From Lachnospiraceae bacterium (GTDB lineage: Bacteria > Bacillota > Clostridia > Lachnospirales > Lachnospiraceae), in the NCBI GenBank assembly GCA_021205755.1, contig JAJPWX010000033.1:1-38050 (forward strand): DNA of 38,050 nt. The letters run 5' to 3'. Positions 7,537-16,720 of this stretch are shown here, piece by piece. The stretch's first letter is position 1. Each line of letters begins with the position of its first letter. The notes beneath the pieces were generated by a model that was not told where the DNA came from, made no database searches, and saw only the letters and a program-made list of their open reading frames with translations. Position numbers and translations under genes: made by a program.

Positions 7537-9849
7537 TCAAGCCAGCGCCGTTTTCAGTACTTCCGGCATCGCGCTCACAAAATGAATTTTCAGCCCTTCT
7601 TTGATCTCATCCTGTATCTCCGCGACATCTGCTTTGTTTTCCGCTGGTACCAGTACCGTCGTGATTCCTGCCTGCTTTGCAGCAAGCAGCTTTTCTTTCA
7701 GACCGCCGATCGCCAGAACCCTGCCGCGCAGGGTAATCTCACCAGTCATCGCCACGTCCGCCCGCACCGGAATTCCAGTAATTGCTGATAAAATTGCCGT
7801 CGCCATTGTAATACCCGCGGAAGGTCCGTCCTTCGGAACCGCGCCTTCCGGAATGTGGATATGGATATCATTCTTTGTAAAGAATTCCGGTTCAATTTTA
7901 TACTGCGTGCCAAGGGAACGCACATAGCTAATCGCTGTCCGCGCAGACTCTTTCATCACATCACCCATCTGACCGGTCAGTAGGAACTCCCCTTTTCCAG
8001 GCATGGTATTGACTTCAATCTGTAAGGTGTCGCCGCCGACGCTTGTCCAGGCCAGTCCGCGCACAATGCCGACATCATTTTTAGCATTCCGCATCAGGAT
8101 ATTGCTGTGTTTTCTCCCCAGATAGTGTTCCAGATTCTTGCCTGTCACCTTTACCGTGACGGCTCCATCTTCCAGAATCTCTCTGGCCGCCTTTCGGCAG
8201 ATTTCATCCAGTCTGCGCTCCAGCTGACGCACCCCGGCTTCTCTGGTATAGCCTTCAATCACTGCCTCCAGTGCGGATTTGGAAATCGTCAGCTGACCTT
8301 TTTTGAGACCATTTCGCTCCAGCTGCTTCTTCATCAGATGCTCCCGCGCGATATGGTATTTTTCATTCGCGGTATAGCTCGAAACCTCAATCAGCTCCAT
8401 GCGGTCGAGCAATGGTCTCGGAATTGTATGCACATCATTCGCGGTCGCGATAAACAACACATCCGATAAATCAATCGGCAGCTCTACATAGTTGTCTCGG
8501 AAGCGGCAATTCTGCTCCGAATCCAGCACTTCCAAAAGTGCGGAAGAAGTATCCCCTTTGTAGTCACTGCTTACCTTATCAATCTCATCCAGCAGCATCA
8601 GTGGATTTCTGACCCCAGCCTGCCGCAGGCCATCGGCGATCCGCCCAGGCATAGCGCCGACATAGGTCCGGCGATGTCCGCGGATCTCTGCCTCATCGCG
8701 CACACCGCCCAGGCTGATCCGAACGAACTTTTTCTCCAGCGCGCGCGCGATCGACTGCGCAATGGAGGTCTTGCCTGTACCAGGCGGTCCCACCAGACAG
8801 ATGATCGGGCTGTCTCCCTTTTCTGTCAGAGTGCGTACCGCCAGAAATTCCAGCACACGTTCCTTGACCTTTTCCAGTCCGTAGTGATCCTGTTCCAGAA
8901 TCTTTCTGGCATTTTTCAGGTCATGGTTGTCCGTCGATGCCTTTCCCCACGGAAGCTCCAGCAGAGTCTCAATATATCCGCGCAGGACAGAGTTCTCGGC
9001 GGAATTCATACCAAGGCCTTTCAGTCGCTCTGCCTCTTTGTAGATTTTCTCCTTCACCTCGTCTGGGGCATTCAGGCGCTCCGCCTCTTCCTCATAATGC
9101 CGCACATCGGAAAGCAGCGTATCCTCTCCCAGTTCTTCCTGAATCACACGAATCTGCTCTCGGAGTACATATTCACGCTGGTTCTTATCTACGCGCTCTC
9201 TCACCTTGATCTGAATCTCATTCTGTACCTGCAAAATATCAATTTCACGAACAAGAAGTGAGCTGAGAAGGTTGTAGCGTTCCACCATATCCTTTGTCTC
9301 AAGAAGTCCCTGCCTTGCTTCATAGCGCACCGGCAAATGAACACAGGCCGCCATCGTCAGCTTTGCAAACTCATGAATCTCCAGAAGTGAATGCAGCATA
9401 TCCTTCCCAAATTTCGGATTCAGCTGACCATAGCGAGTCAAAAGATCCTCCAGTCCCCGCGTCATAGCCTCTTCCGTCAGTTCGTCCAGTTCAACCTCCT
9501 CGTCCTCCAGAATCTCAACCTGAGCTTCCAGGTAGGCTTCCTGATCCACACTGTCCAGTATGCGCGCCCGTTCAAAGCCTTCCGCTCTCACACGTATAAT
9601 GTTTTTGGGAAGCTTCGCTACATTGAGGATCTTCGCCGCTACGCCAATTTCAAATAAATCCGCAAGACCCGGATCACTTGCATCCGGGTCTTTTTGTGTC
9701 ACAAGAAATATCGCCTGGTCTGCCGCCATGGCCTCCTCTACCGCCCGGATTGATTTCTCCCGGCTGACGTCAAAGCTCAATACCATGGTCGGAAAAACTG
9801 TCATGCTGCGAAGTGGTATCACAGGCATAGTTCGAATCATTTCTTCCAT
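7537..9849 (-). CDS. lon: ATP-dependent protease La (Lon)
   Basis: Cytosolic AAA+ serine protease for misfolded and regulatory proteins. The 770 residues contain the N-terminal substrate domain (MPVIPLRSMTVFPTMVLSFDV), an AAA+ module with Walker A GPPGTGKT, and the Ser-Lys protease domain with S677 (PKDGPSAG) and K720 (GGLKEKLLAAK). The dyad spacing of 43 residues matches other Lon proteases. I choose ATG at 9849 because MEEMIRTMPVIPLR aligns with known Lon N-termini; an in-frame GTG at 9906 would add 19 residues of no apparent homology right at the clpX stop. The clpX-lon gap contains one copy of the TAACnGTTCAGA motif. Confidence 0.95.
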   Translation of the reverse strand: MEEMIRTMPVIPLRSMTVFPTMVLSFDVSREKSIRAVEEAMAADQAIFLVTQKDPDASDPGLADLFEIGVAAKILNVAKLPKNIIRVRAEGFERARILDSVDQEAYLEAQVEILEDEEVELDELTEEAMTRGLEDLLTRYGQLNPKFGKDMLHSLLEIHEFAKLTMAACVHLPVRYEARQGLLETKDMVERYNLLSSLLVREIDILQVQNEIQIKVRERVDKNQREYVLREQIRVIQEELGEDTLLSDVRHYEEEAERLNAPDEVKEKIYKEAERLKGLGMNSAENSVLRGYIETLLELPWGKASTDNHDLKNARKILEQDHYGLEKVKERVLEFLAVRTLTEKGDSPIICLVGPPGTGKTSIAQSIARALEKKFVRISLGGVRDEAEIRGHRRTYVGAMPGRIADGLRQAGVRNPLMLLDEIDKVSSDYKGDTSSALLEVLDSEQNCRFRDNYVELPIDLSDVLFIATANDVHTIPRPLLDRMELIEVSSYTANEKYHIAREHLMKKQLERNGLKKGQLTISKSALEAVIEGYTREAGVRQLERRLDEICRKAAREILEDGAVTVKVTGKNLEHYLGRKHSNILMRNAKNDVGIVRGLAWTSVGGDTLQIEVNTMPGKGEFLLTGQMGDVMKESARTAISYVRSLGTQYKIEPEFFTKNDIHIHIPEGAVPKDGPSAGITMATAILSAITGIPVRADVAMTGEITLRGRVLAIGGLKEKLLAAKQAGITTVLVPAENKADVAEIQDEIKEGLKIHFVSAMPEVLKTALA

Positions 9850-9906
9850 TCCGTTTCTCTCTTCTTCATTGCCCTGTAACTGTTCAGAGCAGTTCCTTTC
9901 TCTCAC

Positions 9907-11199
9907 TCACGCTGTCTCTTCAAAAAGGCGAAACCGACGCTTTCTCCTGGGCGTATAGTCATTGCTGCGCCAAGTCAATTCCGGCTCGCCGGTACCCTCT
10001 ACGGTCTCCTTTGTCACCAGACAGGTCGCAATTGTACTGTCCGATGGAATCCGGAACATCAGATCCATCATGGTATCCTCCAATATGGCGCGCAGGCCTC
10101 TCGCCCCCATCCGACGTTTGATGGTGCGGTCTGCGATCGCCTCAATCGCCTCCGGTGTAAAAGAAAGCTCTACATCATCCAGTCCAAAAAGTCCCTGATA
10201 CTGTTTGATCAGTGCATTTTTAGGCTCTGTCAGAATACGGATCAGCGTATCGCGATCCAGGTCATCCAGAGATACAACAATCGGTACACGCCCCATAAAC
10301 TCTGGAATCATACCGAATTTAATGAAATCCTCCGGTAACGCCTCTTTTAAAACTTCCCCGACATTACGGTCTTCTCTTTTCTGTGTCAATTCAGAGCCAA
10401 AACCGATGCCCTTGCGGTCCATACGGGTCTCAATGATACGGTCAAGCCCTTCGAACGCCCCTCCGCAGATAAAAAGGATATTCGTCGTATCGATCTGAAT
10501 CAGCTCCTGATGCGGATGCTTCCGCCCTCCCTGCGGGGGAACCGAAGCGACTGTCCCTTCAAGGATCTTCAAAAGCGCCTGCTGCACACCTTCGCCGGAA
10601 ACATCCCGTGTAATGGATGCATTCTCCGATTTGCGGGTAATCTTATCTATCTCATCAATATAAATAATCCCGTATTCTGCTTTTTTGATATCGTAATCCG
10701 CAGCCTGAATAATCTTCAGCAGAATATTTTCTACATCTTCACCGACATAACCTGCCTCTGTCAGGGCAGTCGCATCCGCAATTGCAAACGGGACATTCAA
10801 AAGCCGCGCCAGCGTCTGCGCCAGCATCGTCTTCCCACATCCGGTCGGCCCGAGCATCAGAATATTGCTCTTCTGAATCTCTACATCCAGATACTTTCCG
10901 CTGGTAATTCTCTTGTAATGGTTATAAACGGCTACAGACAGAGCCTTTTTTGCTGCGTCCTGGCCGATCACATACTCATCCAGAAATTCCTTAATTTCGG
11001 CAGGCTTCAGCAGGTTAATCGCATCGGGATCCTCCCCGAGGTATTCTTCAGTCAGTTCCTCTTCCACAATCTCCGCGCAGATATCAATGCATTCGTCGCA
11101 AATATACACACCATTCGGCCCCGCAATCAGCTTGCGCACCTGGTCCTCTGTCTTATTGCAAAAGGAGCATCTGACTTTCTCCATGATTTTACCTGGCAT
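9907..11199 (-). CDS. clpX: ATP-dependent Clp protease ATP-binding subunit ClpX
   Basis: AAA+ unfoldase that feeds substrates to ClpP. The 430-residue protein has the N-terminal C4 zinc domain with C11, C14, C34 and C37, Walker A GPTGCGKT, Walker [10 protein letters not shown], and the pore region with [18 protein letters not shown]. The start [14 protein letters not shown] follows AGAGGTG six bases away; the frame is open upstream to 11250 without homology. The gene lies between clpP and lon on one strand. The C-terminal sensor region ends with a basic tail ([15 protein letters not shown]) longer than a minimal ClpX end. Confidence 0.97.
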   Translation of the reverse strand: MPGKIMEKVRCSFCNKTEDQVRKLIAGPNGVYICDECIDICAEIVEEELTEEYLGEDPDAINLLKPAEIKEFLDEYVIGQDAAKKALSVAVYNHYKRITSGKYLDVEIQKSNILMLGPTGCGKTMLAQTLARLLNVPFAIADATALTEAGYVGEDVENILLKIIQAADYDIKKAEYGIIYIDEIDKITRKSENASITRDVSGEGVQQALLKILEGTVASVPPQGGRKHPHQELIQIDTTNILFICGGAFEGLDRIIETRMDRKGIGFGSELTQKREDRNVGEVLKEALPEDFIKFGMIPEFMGRVPIVVSLDDLDRDTLIRILTEPKNALIKQYQGLFGLDDVELSFTPEAIEAIADRTIKRRMGARGLRAILEDTMMDLMFRIPSDSTIATCLVTKETVEGTGEPELTWRSNDYTPRRKRRFRLFEETA

Positions 11200-11259
11200 A
11201 TCTTCACCTCTTTGTGCGGTCTTCGCCGCGAACGCGAAAACCTGGCCCATATAGTTACA

Positions 11260-11292
11260 AGGACTGTTACATGAATGCTCCGCAACAGTCCT
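11260..11292. other. Hairpin between clpP and clpX
   Basis: AGGACTGTT (11260-11268) pairs with AACAGTCCT (11284-11292), a 9-bp stem with a 15-base loop. A T-run follows only on the plus strand, so for the minus-strand operon this is an intercistronic hairpin, not a terminator. It could protect the clpP message end or stop an antisense transcript. Confidence 0.5.
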
Positions 11293-11301
11293 GTTTTTTC
11301 A

Positions 11302-11883
11302 TTATCTCGATGTAACCACTTCGTCAATCAGCCCGTAGGCTTTCGCCTCCTCGGCAGACATAAAATTGTCCCGTTCTGTATCAACGGCAATCACTTCCAG
11401 AGGTTTCCCAGTGTTAGCGGCAAGCATCTCATTCAGCTTCTTCTTGGTCTTTAAAATATGATCCGCTGCAATCTTAATGTCAGTCGCCTGTCCCTGTGCA
11501 CCGCCGGACGGCTGATGAATCATAATCTCTGAATTCGGCAATGCATAGCGCTTGCCCTTTGCTCCGCCAGCCAGCAGGAATGCTCCCATACTCGCAGCCA
11601 TACCCATGCAGATCGTCGAAACATCACATTTCACGTAGTGCATCGTATCGTAAATCGCCAGTCCGGCCGACACAGAACCTCCGGGGCTGTTAATATACAG
11701 GTGGATATCCTTATTCGGGTCTTCCGATTCCAAAAACAGAAGCTGTGCGACAACCAGATTCGCACTCACATCCGTTACCTCTTCTCCCAGAAAAATAATT
11801 CGATCCTTCAGTAATCTCGAATAGATGTCATAGGAACGCTCTCCTCTGCCCGTCTGTTCAATGACATACGGCACAAAACTCAT
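11302..11883 (-). CDS. clpP: ATP-dependent Clp protease proteolytic subunit ClpP
   Basis: Serine peptidase that forms the two-ring degradation chamber used by ClpX and other Clp ATPases. The 193 residues carry the catalytic triad S98 (GMAASMG), H123 (MIHQP) and D172 (DTERDNFM). The start [15 protein letters not shown] is canonical and follows AAGGGGGAAG; upstream in-frame codons add no homologous sequence. It lies between tig and clpX. The 106 bases separating it from tig hold two hairpins without T-runs. Confidence 0.97.
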   Translation of the reverse strand: MSFVPYVIEQTGRGERSYDIYSRLLKDRIIFLGEEVTDVSANLVVAQLLFLESEDPNKDIHLYINSPGGSVSAGLAIYDTMHYVKCDVSTICMGMAASMGAFLLAGGAKGKRYALPNSEIMIHQPSGGAQGQATDIKIAADHILKTKKKLNEMLAANTGKPLEVIAVDTERDNFMSAEEAKAYGLIDEVVTSR

Positions 11884-11913
11884 GGTTATCTTCCCCCTTA
11901 ATGACTGTCTCGG

Positions 11914-11991
11914 TTCCATACCGTCCCCCGGTACCTGGAATCGTTTCTCTAAGCTTAATCATAACTGCCCCGTACCTTCACAGTTATGATT
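11914..11991 (-). other. Two intercistronic hairpins between tig and clpP
   Basis: The first pairs AATCATAACTG with CAGTTATGATT (11957-11967 with 11981-11991), an 11-bp perfect stem that starts at the tig stop codon. The second pairs TTCCAnnTACCG with CGGTATGGAA (11929-11940 with 11914-11923). Neither is followed by a T-run on the minus strand, which argues for RNA processing or stability control rather than termination. Confidence 0.5.
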
Positions 11992-13387
11992 ATTCTTCCT
12001 CATCCGTAGCATCAAGCGTTACTTCCTCAAACTCATCAGCTACTTCTTCGGAGCCTTCCACCGCGATCTCTTCCAGCTCATCGCCCTCTGTCTCTACAGC
12101 GTCTACCTCTACCGCTGCGTCTGTAACAAGGTCTACCGCTGCCTGAACCCGCAGATCCTCTCTCATCTGCTCAAGCTCACTCTCACCGAGCAGTTCTTTC
12201 AGCTTATCAAACTCCATCCGGTAAGAGGTCGCCATCTTCTGAATCTCCTCATCAAGGCGCTCCTCGCTGACTTCAATATTCTCCACGTCTGCAATCGCCT
12301 CAAGCACAAGAGAGTTCTGAATACGGCGAAGTGCTTCTGAACGATACTGCTCGCCCAGACTTTCTCTTGTCATGCCGGTATATTCCAGATACTGGTTCAG
12401 GCTCAGCCCCTGTCTCTGAATCTGTGCGCCAAATTCATCTACCATACGGCTGATCTGCTCGTCAACCATCGGAGTCGGAATATCCATCTGGGCATTCGCC
12501 GCTGCTTTCTCTACTGCCTTATTCTGCTTCTCGCGCTTCATCGCATCGCGCTTCTGCTGCAAAAGCTTCTCCTGTACATCGCTGCGATATTCATCCAGCG
12601 TATCAAACTCAGATACATCCTGCGCGAACTCATCGTCCAGTTCTGGGAGCTCCTTCACACTAATGGAGTGAACCGTGCATTTAAACACAGCTGCCTTCCC
12701 CTGCAGCTCTTTTGCCTGATAATTCGCCGGGAAAGTAACATTCACTTCCGTCTCTTCGCCAATATTCTTTCCGATCAGCTGCTCCTCAAACCCCGGAATA
12801 AATGCGCCGGAACCGATGGTCAGCGGATAATCCGTACCCTTGCCGCCCTCGAACGCTTCTCCATCTACGAATCCTTCAAAATCCAGCTTGATCGAATCGC
12901 CATTCTGTACCGGACGATCATCCACATCGATCTCACGTGCATTCTGCTCGCGCTCTTTCTCAATCGCCGCGTTTACTTCTTCCTCAGTCACCTCCGGCTG
13001 CTTGATCTCAACCTCAAGTCCCTTGTACTCGCCAAGCGTCACTTCCGGCTTCAGCGCAACCTCTGCGGTAAAGATAAACGGCTTGCCTTCTTCGATCTGT
13101 ACGATATCAATCTCCGGGCGGGATACGATCATCTCTCCGCACTCTTCAACAGCTGCCGGATAAGCGCTGTTGATCGCACTGTTCGCAGCATCTTCATAGA
13201 AAATGCCATCGCCATACAGCTTCTGGATCATCTTGCGCGGCGCCTTGCCCTTGCGGAAGCCCGGAACACTGATTTTATTCTTCTGAGCCTGATAGGCCTT
13301 ATCCAAAGCAGTCGTAAACGCTCCTGCTGAAACCTCAATTGTAAGCTTCGCCATATTACCTTCGAGTTTCTCTACCTGTACACTCAT
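11990..13387 (-). CDS. tig: Trigger factor chaperone
   Basis: Ribosome-associated peptidyl-prolyl isomerase and chaperone for nascent chains. It has 465 residues. The N-terminal ribosome-binding loop GFRKGKAPR is at 43-51. The FKBP-type domain follows at about 160-245 (GDSIKLDFEGFVDGEAFEGGKG and FIPGFEEQLIGKN), then the helical chaperone arms. The last 45 or so residues are extremely acidic (ELEEIAVEGSEEVADEFEEV), longer than in most trigger factors and probably disordered. AAGGAGG lies nine bases before ATG. It heads the clpP-clpX-lon-ysxC string; its promoter has an extended -10. Confidence 0.96.
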   Translation of the reverse strand: MSVQVEKLEGNMAKLTIEVSAGAFTTALDKAYQAQKNKISVPGFRKGKAPRKMIQKLYGDGIFYEDAANSAINSAYPAAVEECGEMIVSRPEIDIVQIEEGKPFIFTAEVALKPEVTLGEYKGLEVEIKQPEVTEEEVNAAIEKEREQNAREIDVDDRPVQNGDSIKLDFEGFVDGEAFEGGKGTDYPLTIGSGAFIPGFEEQLIGKNIGEETEVNVTFPANYQAKELQGKAAVFKCTVHSISVKELPELDDEFAQDVSEFDTLDEYRSDVQEKLLQQKRDAMKREKQNKAVEKAAANAQMDIPTPMVDEQISRMVDEFGAQIQRQGLSLNQYLEYTGMTRESLGEQYRSEALRRIQNSLVLEAIADVENIEVSEERLDEEIQKMATSYRMEFDKLKELLGESELEQMREDLRVQAAVDLVTDAAVEVDAVETEGDELEEIAVEGSEEVADEFEEVTLDATDEEE

Positions 13388-13478
13388 TGTACGTTAATCC
13401 TCCTTGATTCTCTGCGGCGATTCATTCTCTGCCGCATTTCTTAACGCAGAACTCTCACGTTTGCAGTCATTTGTATAG

Positions 13479-13487
13479 TATAGCACA
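13479..13487 (-). promoter_or_regulatory. tig: Extended -10 promoter of tig
   Basis: The minus strand reads TGCTATACT about 95 bases before the tig start, an extended -10 (TGn plus TATACT). The -35 region is A/T-rich (GTTTTT) and poor, which extended -10 promoters tolerate. Confidence 0.5.
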
Positions 13488-13512
13488 GCGCTATTAAAAA
13501 CGCTAGCTTTTT

Positions 13513-14061
13513 TTACGCGAAAACAATGGATTTCGCGAGTTTGTCCGCAATCTCCTCTCCCCGAAGCTGCGCCACCAACGATAATCCAAACGGAATCGCG
13601 GTTCCCATCCCGCGGCTCGTAGTCACATTTTGGCAGATTTCCACCGGGTTTGTGGTGACAGATGCGCCAGTCAGTTTTTCCTCCAACCCCGGGTAGCACA
13701 CAGCCGTCTTCCCCTTCAGAAGTCCAAGCTGTCCCAAAACCGTTGGCGCCGCACAGATTGCCGCGATCTGTCTGCCTGCCGCAGCCTGCTCTCTCAAAAG
13801 CGTTGTAAGCCCCTCATGCGCTCCCAGATGCGTGGTTCCCGGCATCCCGCCCGGCAATACAAGCATCTGCACTGCATCCGCGCTCATCTCCTCAAACAGA
13901 AGATCCGCCTTCACCTCAATCCCATGGCTCCCATGGATGAGCGTACTTTCCATAATCGAGACTGTCTGTACCTCAATCCCGGCCCGACGCAGCAGATCTA
14001 CCACCGTCAGCCCTTCAATTTCCTCAAAACCATCCGCCAGAAAAACATATACTTCCGTCAT
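13513..14061 (-). CDS. DJ-1/PfpI family protein (YajL/ThiJ type)
   Basis: Member of the DJ-1 superfamily, whose proteins act as glyoxalase- or deglycase-like enzymes, chaperones or redox sensors; the exact role here is not decidable. The 182 residues begin VYVFLADGFEEIEGLTVVDLLRRAG, with the conserved Glu at 14 in the DGFEEIE segment. The nucleophile elbow is AAICAAPTVLG with Cys103, and the nearby GGMPG loop is present. The length fits DJ-1 and YajL rather than the longer PfpI or Hsp31. AAAAGGAG precedes the start. It lies alone on the minus strand, upstream of tig by about 125 bases, and could be transcribed into that operon. Confidence 0.9.
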   Translation of the reverse strand: MTEVYVFLADGFEEIEGLTVVDLLRRAGIEVQTVSIMESTLIHGSHGIEVKADLLFEEMSADAVQMLVLPGGMPGTTHLGAHEGLTTLLREQAAAGRQIAAICAAPTVLGQLGLLKGKTAVCYPGLEEKLTGASVTTNPVEICQNVTTSRGMGTAIPFGLSLVAQLRGEEIADKLAKSIVFA

Positions 14062-14301
14062 AATACACTGCTCCTTTTCCTATATATATTATCCTACCCT
14101 CCCGCTCATTCCCATAAAGGAGCGGGTCATGCATCCATGTTTGCTGTTCTTAAGTTTAACAGACCCTCCTCACAAAATCAATACATGCAGCCCCTTTTCT
14201 CCTACAAAAAAATGTGATAAACTCTTCTATATCAACCGCTGGCAAAAAGAAATGCATACAGCTTGCATTTCTCCTGTCAGGGAAAGTGAGGTTTCAGCAA
14301 A

Positions 14302-14748
14302 ATGGAAATCGAAAGAAAATTTTTAATTGATGTGCTCCCGTCTGATCTGCATCATTATCCCTTCCACCAGATCGAACAGGCCTACCTCTGCACATCTCCG
14401 GTCATCCGCATCCGCAGGCAGGATGAAGACTATATTCTGACTTATAAGGGAAAAGGCATGATGGTTCGCGAAGAATACAATCTTCCGCTCACAGAGGAAG
14501 CTTACCTGCATCTGCTTCCCAAAGCAGATGGCAACATACTGACCAAAAAGCGCTACGTCATCCCCCTTACAGAGGATTTAAAAATCGAACTGGATCTTTT
14601 CGAGGGAAAATTCAACGGTCTTCAGATGGCAGAGGTCGAGTTCCCGGATGAAGAGACCGCCACCGCTTTCACCCCGCCCGACTGGTTTGGCCGCGAAGTC
14701 ACCTGCGATCCGGCTTATCACAATTCCAACATGAGCCAGCGAAAGTAG
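14302..14748 (+). CDS. CYTH domain protein (triphosphate tunnel metalloenzyme)
   Basis: CYTH proteins form an eight-stranded tunnel that binds triphosphates and divalent metal; bacterial members are often inorganic triphosphatases. The 148-residue protein starts with the hallmark ExExK motif (EIERK, residues 2-6), followed by alternating charged residues typical of the tunnel strands: RIRRQDEDYILTYKGKG, EEYNLPLT, KKRYVIPL, KIELDLFEG and MAEVEFPDEE. It is a stand-alone domain without the CHAD partner. The likely activity is inorganic triphosphatase; the substrate is inferred from family only. It is transcribed divergently from the DJ-1 gene. Confidence 0.88.
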   Translation: MEIERKFLIDVLPSDLHHYPFHQIEQAYLCTSPVIRIRRQDEDYILTYKGKGMMVREEYNLPLTEEAYLHLLPKADGNILTKKRYVIPLTEDLKIELDLFEGKFNGLQMAEVEFPDEETATAFTPPDWFGREVTCDPAYHNSNMSQRK

Positions 14749-14769
14749 AAATATCCTTCACATAAAATT

Positions 14770-14802
14770 TTCGACAATTTTCGCGGTTTTTGCGAACAAT
14801 TG
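14770..14802. promoter_or_regulatory. 0A-box-like site and dyad upstream of the XRE regulator
   Basis: The minus strand reads AAATTGTCGAAAATTTT, containing the perfect Spo0A core TGTCGAA (14770-14776). Directly adjoining it is a dyad, CAATTTTCGC (14775-14784) against GCGAACAATTG (14792-14802), with a 7-base T-rich centre and one bulged base. It lies 150-180 bases before the XRE gene, where a Spo0A or autoregulatory operator would make sense. No T-run follows on either strand, so it is not a terminator. Confidence 0.4.
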
Positions 14803-14952
14803 GGGGACTTTCTTCGTTATATTCTTATGGATGCGGTATTTTCTGTCAGCACTGCATCTGACATCCGGAGCAGTTTCACAGAACGGAGCATGCGTCTGTC
14901 CCGGCAATGCCAAACCTGCAGCCAGTAAAACCATGAGGAGGATAAGAGCAAA

Positions 14953-15300
14953 ATGAAGGAAGAACCGGTTTACCTCAGAAATATGCGTTTGCTTCGCGAA
15001 AGCGCCAAATACACACAGGAAGAAGTCAGCAAGAGACTAAATATCCAGCGGACAACCTATTGCAATTATGAGCAGGGTAAGCGTCTGCCCCCGCTGGATA
15101 TTATCATCCGTCTGGCCAGATTGTACAATGTCAGCGTGGATTATCTTCTATGCTGCACCAGTGAAGAAGACACCCCCGCCAATTACCGTCATCTGCGCAC
15201 AAGCGAACGGCGGCTGCTGGATAATGTCTGTTCTCTCACCGCCAACAGCCAGAAAGAAGTCTGGCAATTCATATACTTTAAGAAAAAATATCCATCGTAA
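14953..15300 (+). CDS. XRE-family helix-turn-helix regulator
   Basis: Small DNA-binding regulator of 115 residues. The HTH_3 domain covers about 8-66 (MRLLRESAKYTQEEVSKRLNIQRTTYCNYEQGKRLPPLDIIIRLARLYNVSVDYLL), with a typical recognition helix. The remaining about 45 residues (LRTSERRLLDNVCSLTANSQKEVWQFIYFKKKYPS) look helical and may mediate dimerisation, as in SinR-like proteins. No toxin or phage gene is beside it, so it is probably a chromosomal regulator rather than an antitoxin. GAGGAGG precedes ATG. A 0A-box-like site and a dyad lie upstream, raising possible Spo0A control or autoregulation. Confidence 0.85.
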   Translation: MKEEPVYLRNMRLLRESAKYTQEEVSKRLNIQRTTYCNYEQGKRLPPLDIIIRLARLYNVSVDYLLCCTSEEDTPANYRHLRTSERRLLDNVCSLTANSQKEVWQFIYFKKKYPS

Positions 15301-15448
15301 CGAAAGAAACACCCTGGAAAACAAATGACCATTCTGCGTGAAATGTCAAAAAGTCATCTGACATGCTGCAAAAAAATACAAAAGATATTCCGGCGAGCCT
15401 GTCCGTCTGATGCCTGGTTCGCCGAAAATTATAATGTCTTTTCCGATT

Positions 15449-16474
15449 CTACAGCAGCTCAGCCAGCTGAGTAAGATCCGCTTCCGTCGTCGACCAGCTT
15501 GTCGCGAAGCGCACAACCGTGTGCGTCTCATCCGCCTTTTCCCAGAAGCTGAAGGCTACCTGCTTTTTTATTGTCTCCATCTTCTCATTTTCTAAAATAA
15601 TAAACTGCTGATTCGTCGGCGATTCCAGATAAAACTCACAGCCTTTTTCATGAAATAATGTTTTCAGACGCTCTGCCATCTCGATCGCATGAGTACTGAT
15701 TTCCCAGTAGAGCCCATCCGTAAATAGAGCATCAAACTGGATGCCGAGCAGCCGCCCCTTCGCGAGCAGAGCCCCCCGCTGTTTCACCTGAGAAAGGAAA
15801 TGCCTCGGCGTATTGCGCTTTGTAAATACGACTGCTTCGCCGCAAAACGCCCCTACCTTCGTTCCGCCAATGTAAAATACATCACAAAGCTCCGCCACGT
15901 CAGCTAGTGTCATGTCGCTTTGCCGGCTCATCAGCCCATAGCCAAGGCGCGCCCCGTCCAGATAAAGCGGTATTTCATACCTGCGACAGATCACAGCCAG
16001 CTGTCCCAGCTCCGTCTTCGTATACAGGGTTCCGTATTCTGTCGGATGAGAAATATAGACCATCCCTGGGAAAACCATGTGCTCATGGTTGCCATCCTGA
16101 TAAAAATCCTCCAGAAACCGTTCCAGCTCCTTTGCATCAATTTTCCCATCGTGCTGCGGAACTGTCAGCACCTTATGCCCGGAATACTCGATCGCACCGG
16201 CCTCATGCGTATTTACGTGCCCGGTATCCGCCGCAACCACGCCCTCGTAGCTTTGCAGCATCGTTGAAATCACCGTTGCATTGGTCTGCGTCCCTCCCGT
16301 CAGGAACCAGACATCTGCTTCTGGGCATTCACAGGCCACCCGGATTTTCTCTTTTGCGCTCTCGCAGTACGGATCTTCCCCATATCCGGAAACTGCCTCC
16401 AGGTTCGTCTCCATCAGTCTTTGCAGAATTGCCGGGTGCGCACCAGTCGTATAGTCGCTCTCAAAAGATAACAT
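15449..16474 (-). CDS. Threonine aldolase/beta-eliminating lyase family PLP enzyme
   Basis: Fold-type I PLP enzyme, most likely a low-specificity L-threonine aldolase that cleaves threonine or allo-threonine to glycine and acetaldehyde. In the 341 residues, GGTQTNATVIS (60-70) binds the PLP phosphate, YLDGARLGYG (171-180) holds the pyridine-binding Asp, and K206 in YIGGTKVGAFCGEAVVF is the Schiff-base lysine. The start MLSFESDYTTGAHP follows GGAGG six bases away. It lies just downstream of the tRNA operon terminator on the same strand, so read-through from the tRNA promoter is possible. Serine hydroxymethyl-type or beta-eliminating activity cannot be excluded. Confidence 0.88.
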   Translation of the reverse strand: MLSFESDYTTGAHPAILQRLMETNLEAVSGYGEDPYCESAKEKIRVACECPEADVWFLTGGTQTNATVISTMLQSYEGVVAADTGHVNTHEAGAIEYSGHKVLTVPQHDGKIDAKELERFLEDFYQDGNHEHMVFPGMVYISHPTEYGTLYTKTELGQLAVICRRYEIPLYLDGARLGYGLMSRQSDMTLADVAELCDVFYIGGTKVGAFCGEAVVFTKRNTPRHFLSQVKQRGALLAKGRLLGIQFDALFTDGLYWEISTHAIEMAERLKTLFHEKGCEFYLESPTNQQFIILENEKMETIKKQVAFSFWEKADETHTVVRFATSWSTTEADLTQLAELL

Positions 16475-16503
16475 TTCTTTCCTCCAACAACAAAATTGCA
16501 TAG

Positions 16504-16525
16504 AAAAAGCCTGTTCAAACAGGCT
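16504..16525 (-). terminator. Terminator of the tRNA operon
   Basis: On the minus strand AGCCTGTT pairs with AACAGGCT around a tight loop and is followed by TTTTT. It is about 60 bases past tRNA-Leu and 30 bases before the threonine aldolase gene. A weaker hairpin with GGGAC/GTCCC and T5 lies between it and tRNA-Leu. Confidence 0.8.
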
Positions 16526-16586
16526 CTCATGAAAAACGGGACAAGCACAGCCAAACAGCAGACCGTCCCCTGATCACATATAAAAA

Positions 16587-16666
16587 TGCGGCCAGTGGGA
16601 CTCGAACCCACACGGTCTCCCACAGGAACCTAAATCCTGCACGTCTGCCAATTCCGTCATGGCCGC
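16587..16666 (-). tRNA. tRNA-Leu (UAG)
   Basis: Acceptor stem GCGGCCA/TGGCCGC with discriminator A. The anticodon stem CAGGA/TCCTG encloses TTTAGGT, so the anticodon is TAG. A variable arm longer than usual fits class II tRNA-Leu. The T-arm is GTGGGTTCGAGTCCCAC. CCA is not encoded. Last gene of the six-tRNA operon. Confidence 0.95.
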
Positions 16667-16720
16667 AGCAAAACGTGTAACGGCTAAACATCATTTTCTT
16701 AGAAATAACGAATCGCCAAG

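Noticed and set aside
7451-7540. Longer YsxC overlapping lon
   Set aside because: The added 30 residues are polar, without homology, and AAGGAAAA sets the start at 7450.
9850-9906. Upstream GTG start for lon
   Set aside because: It adds 19 residues without homology, whereas ATG at 9849 matches the known Lon N-terminus.
15355-15440. Terminator between the XRE regulator and the threonine aldolase
   Set aside because: CGGCGAGCC can pair with GGTTCGCCG, but the loop is 16 bases and no T-run follows closely on either strand.
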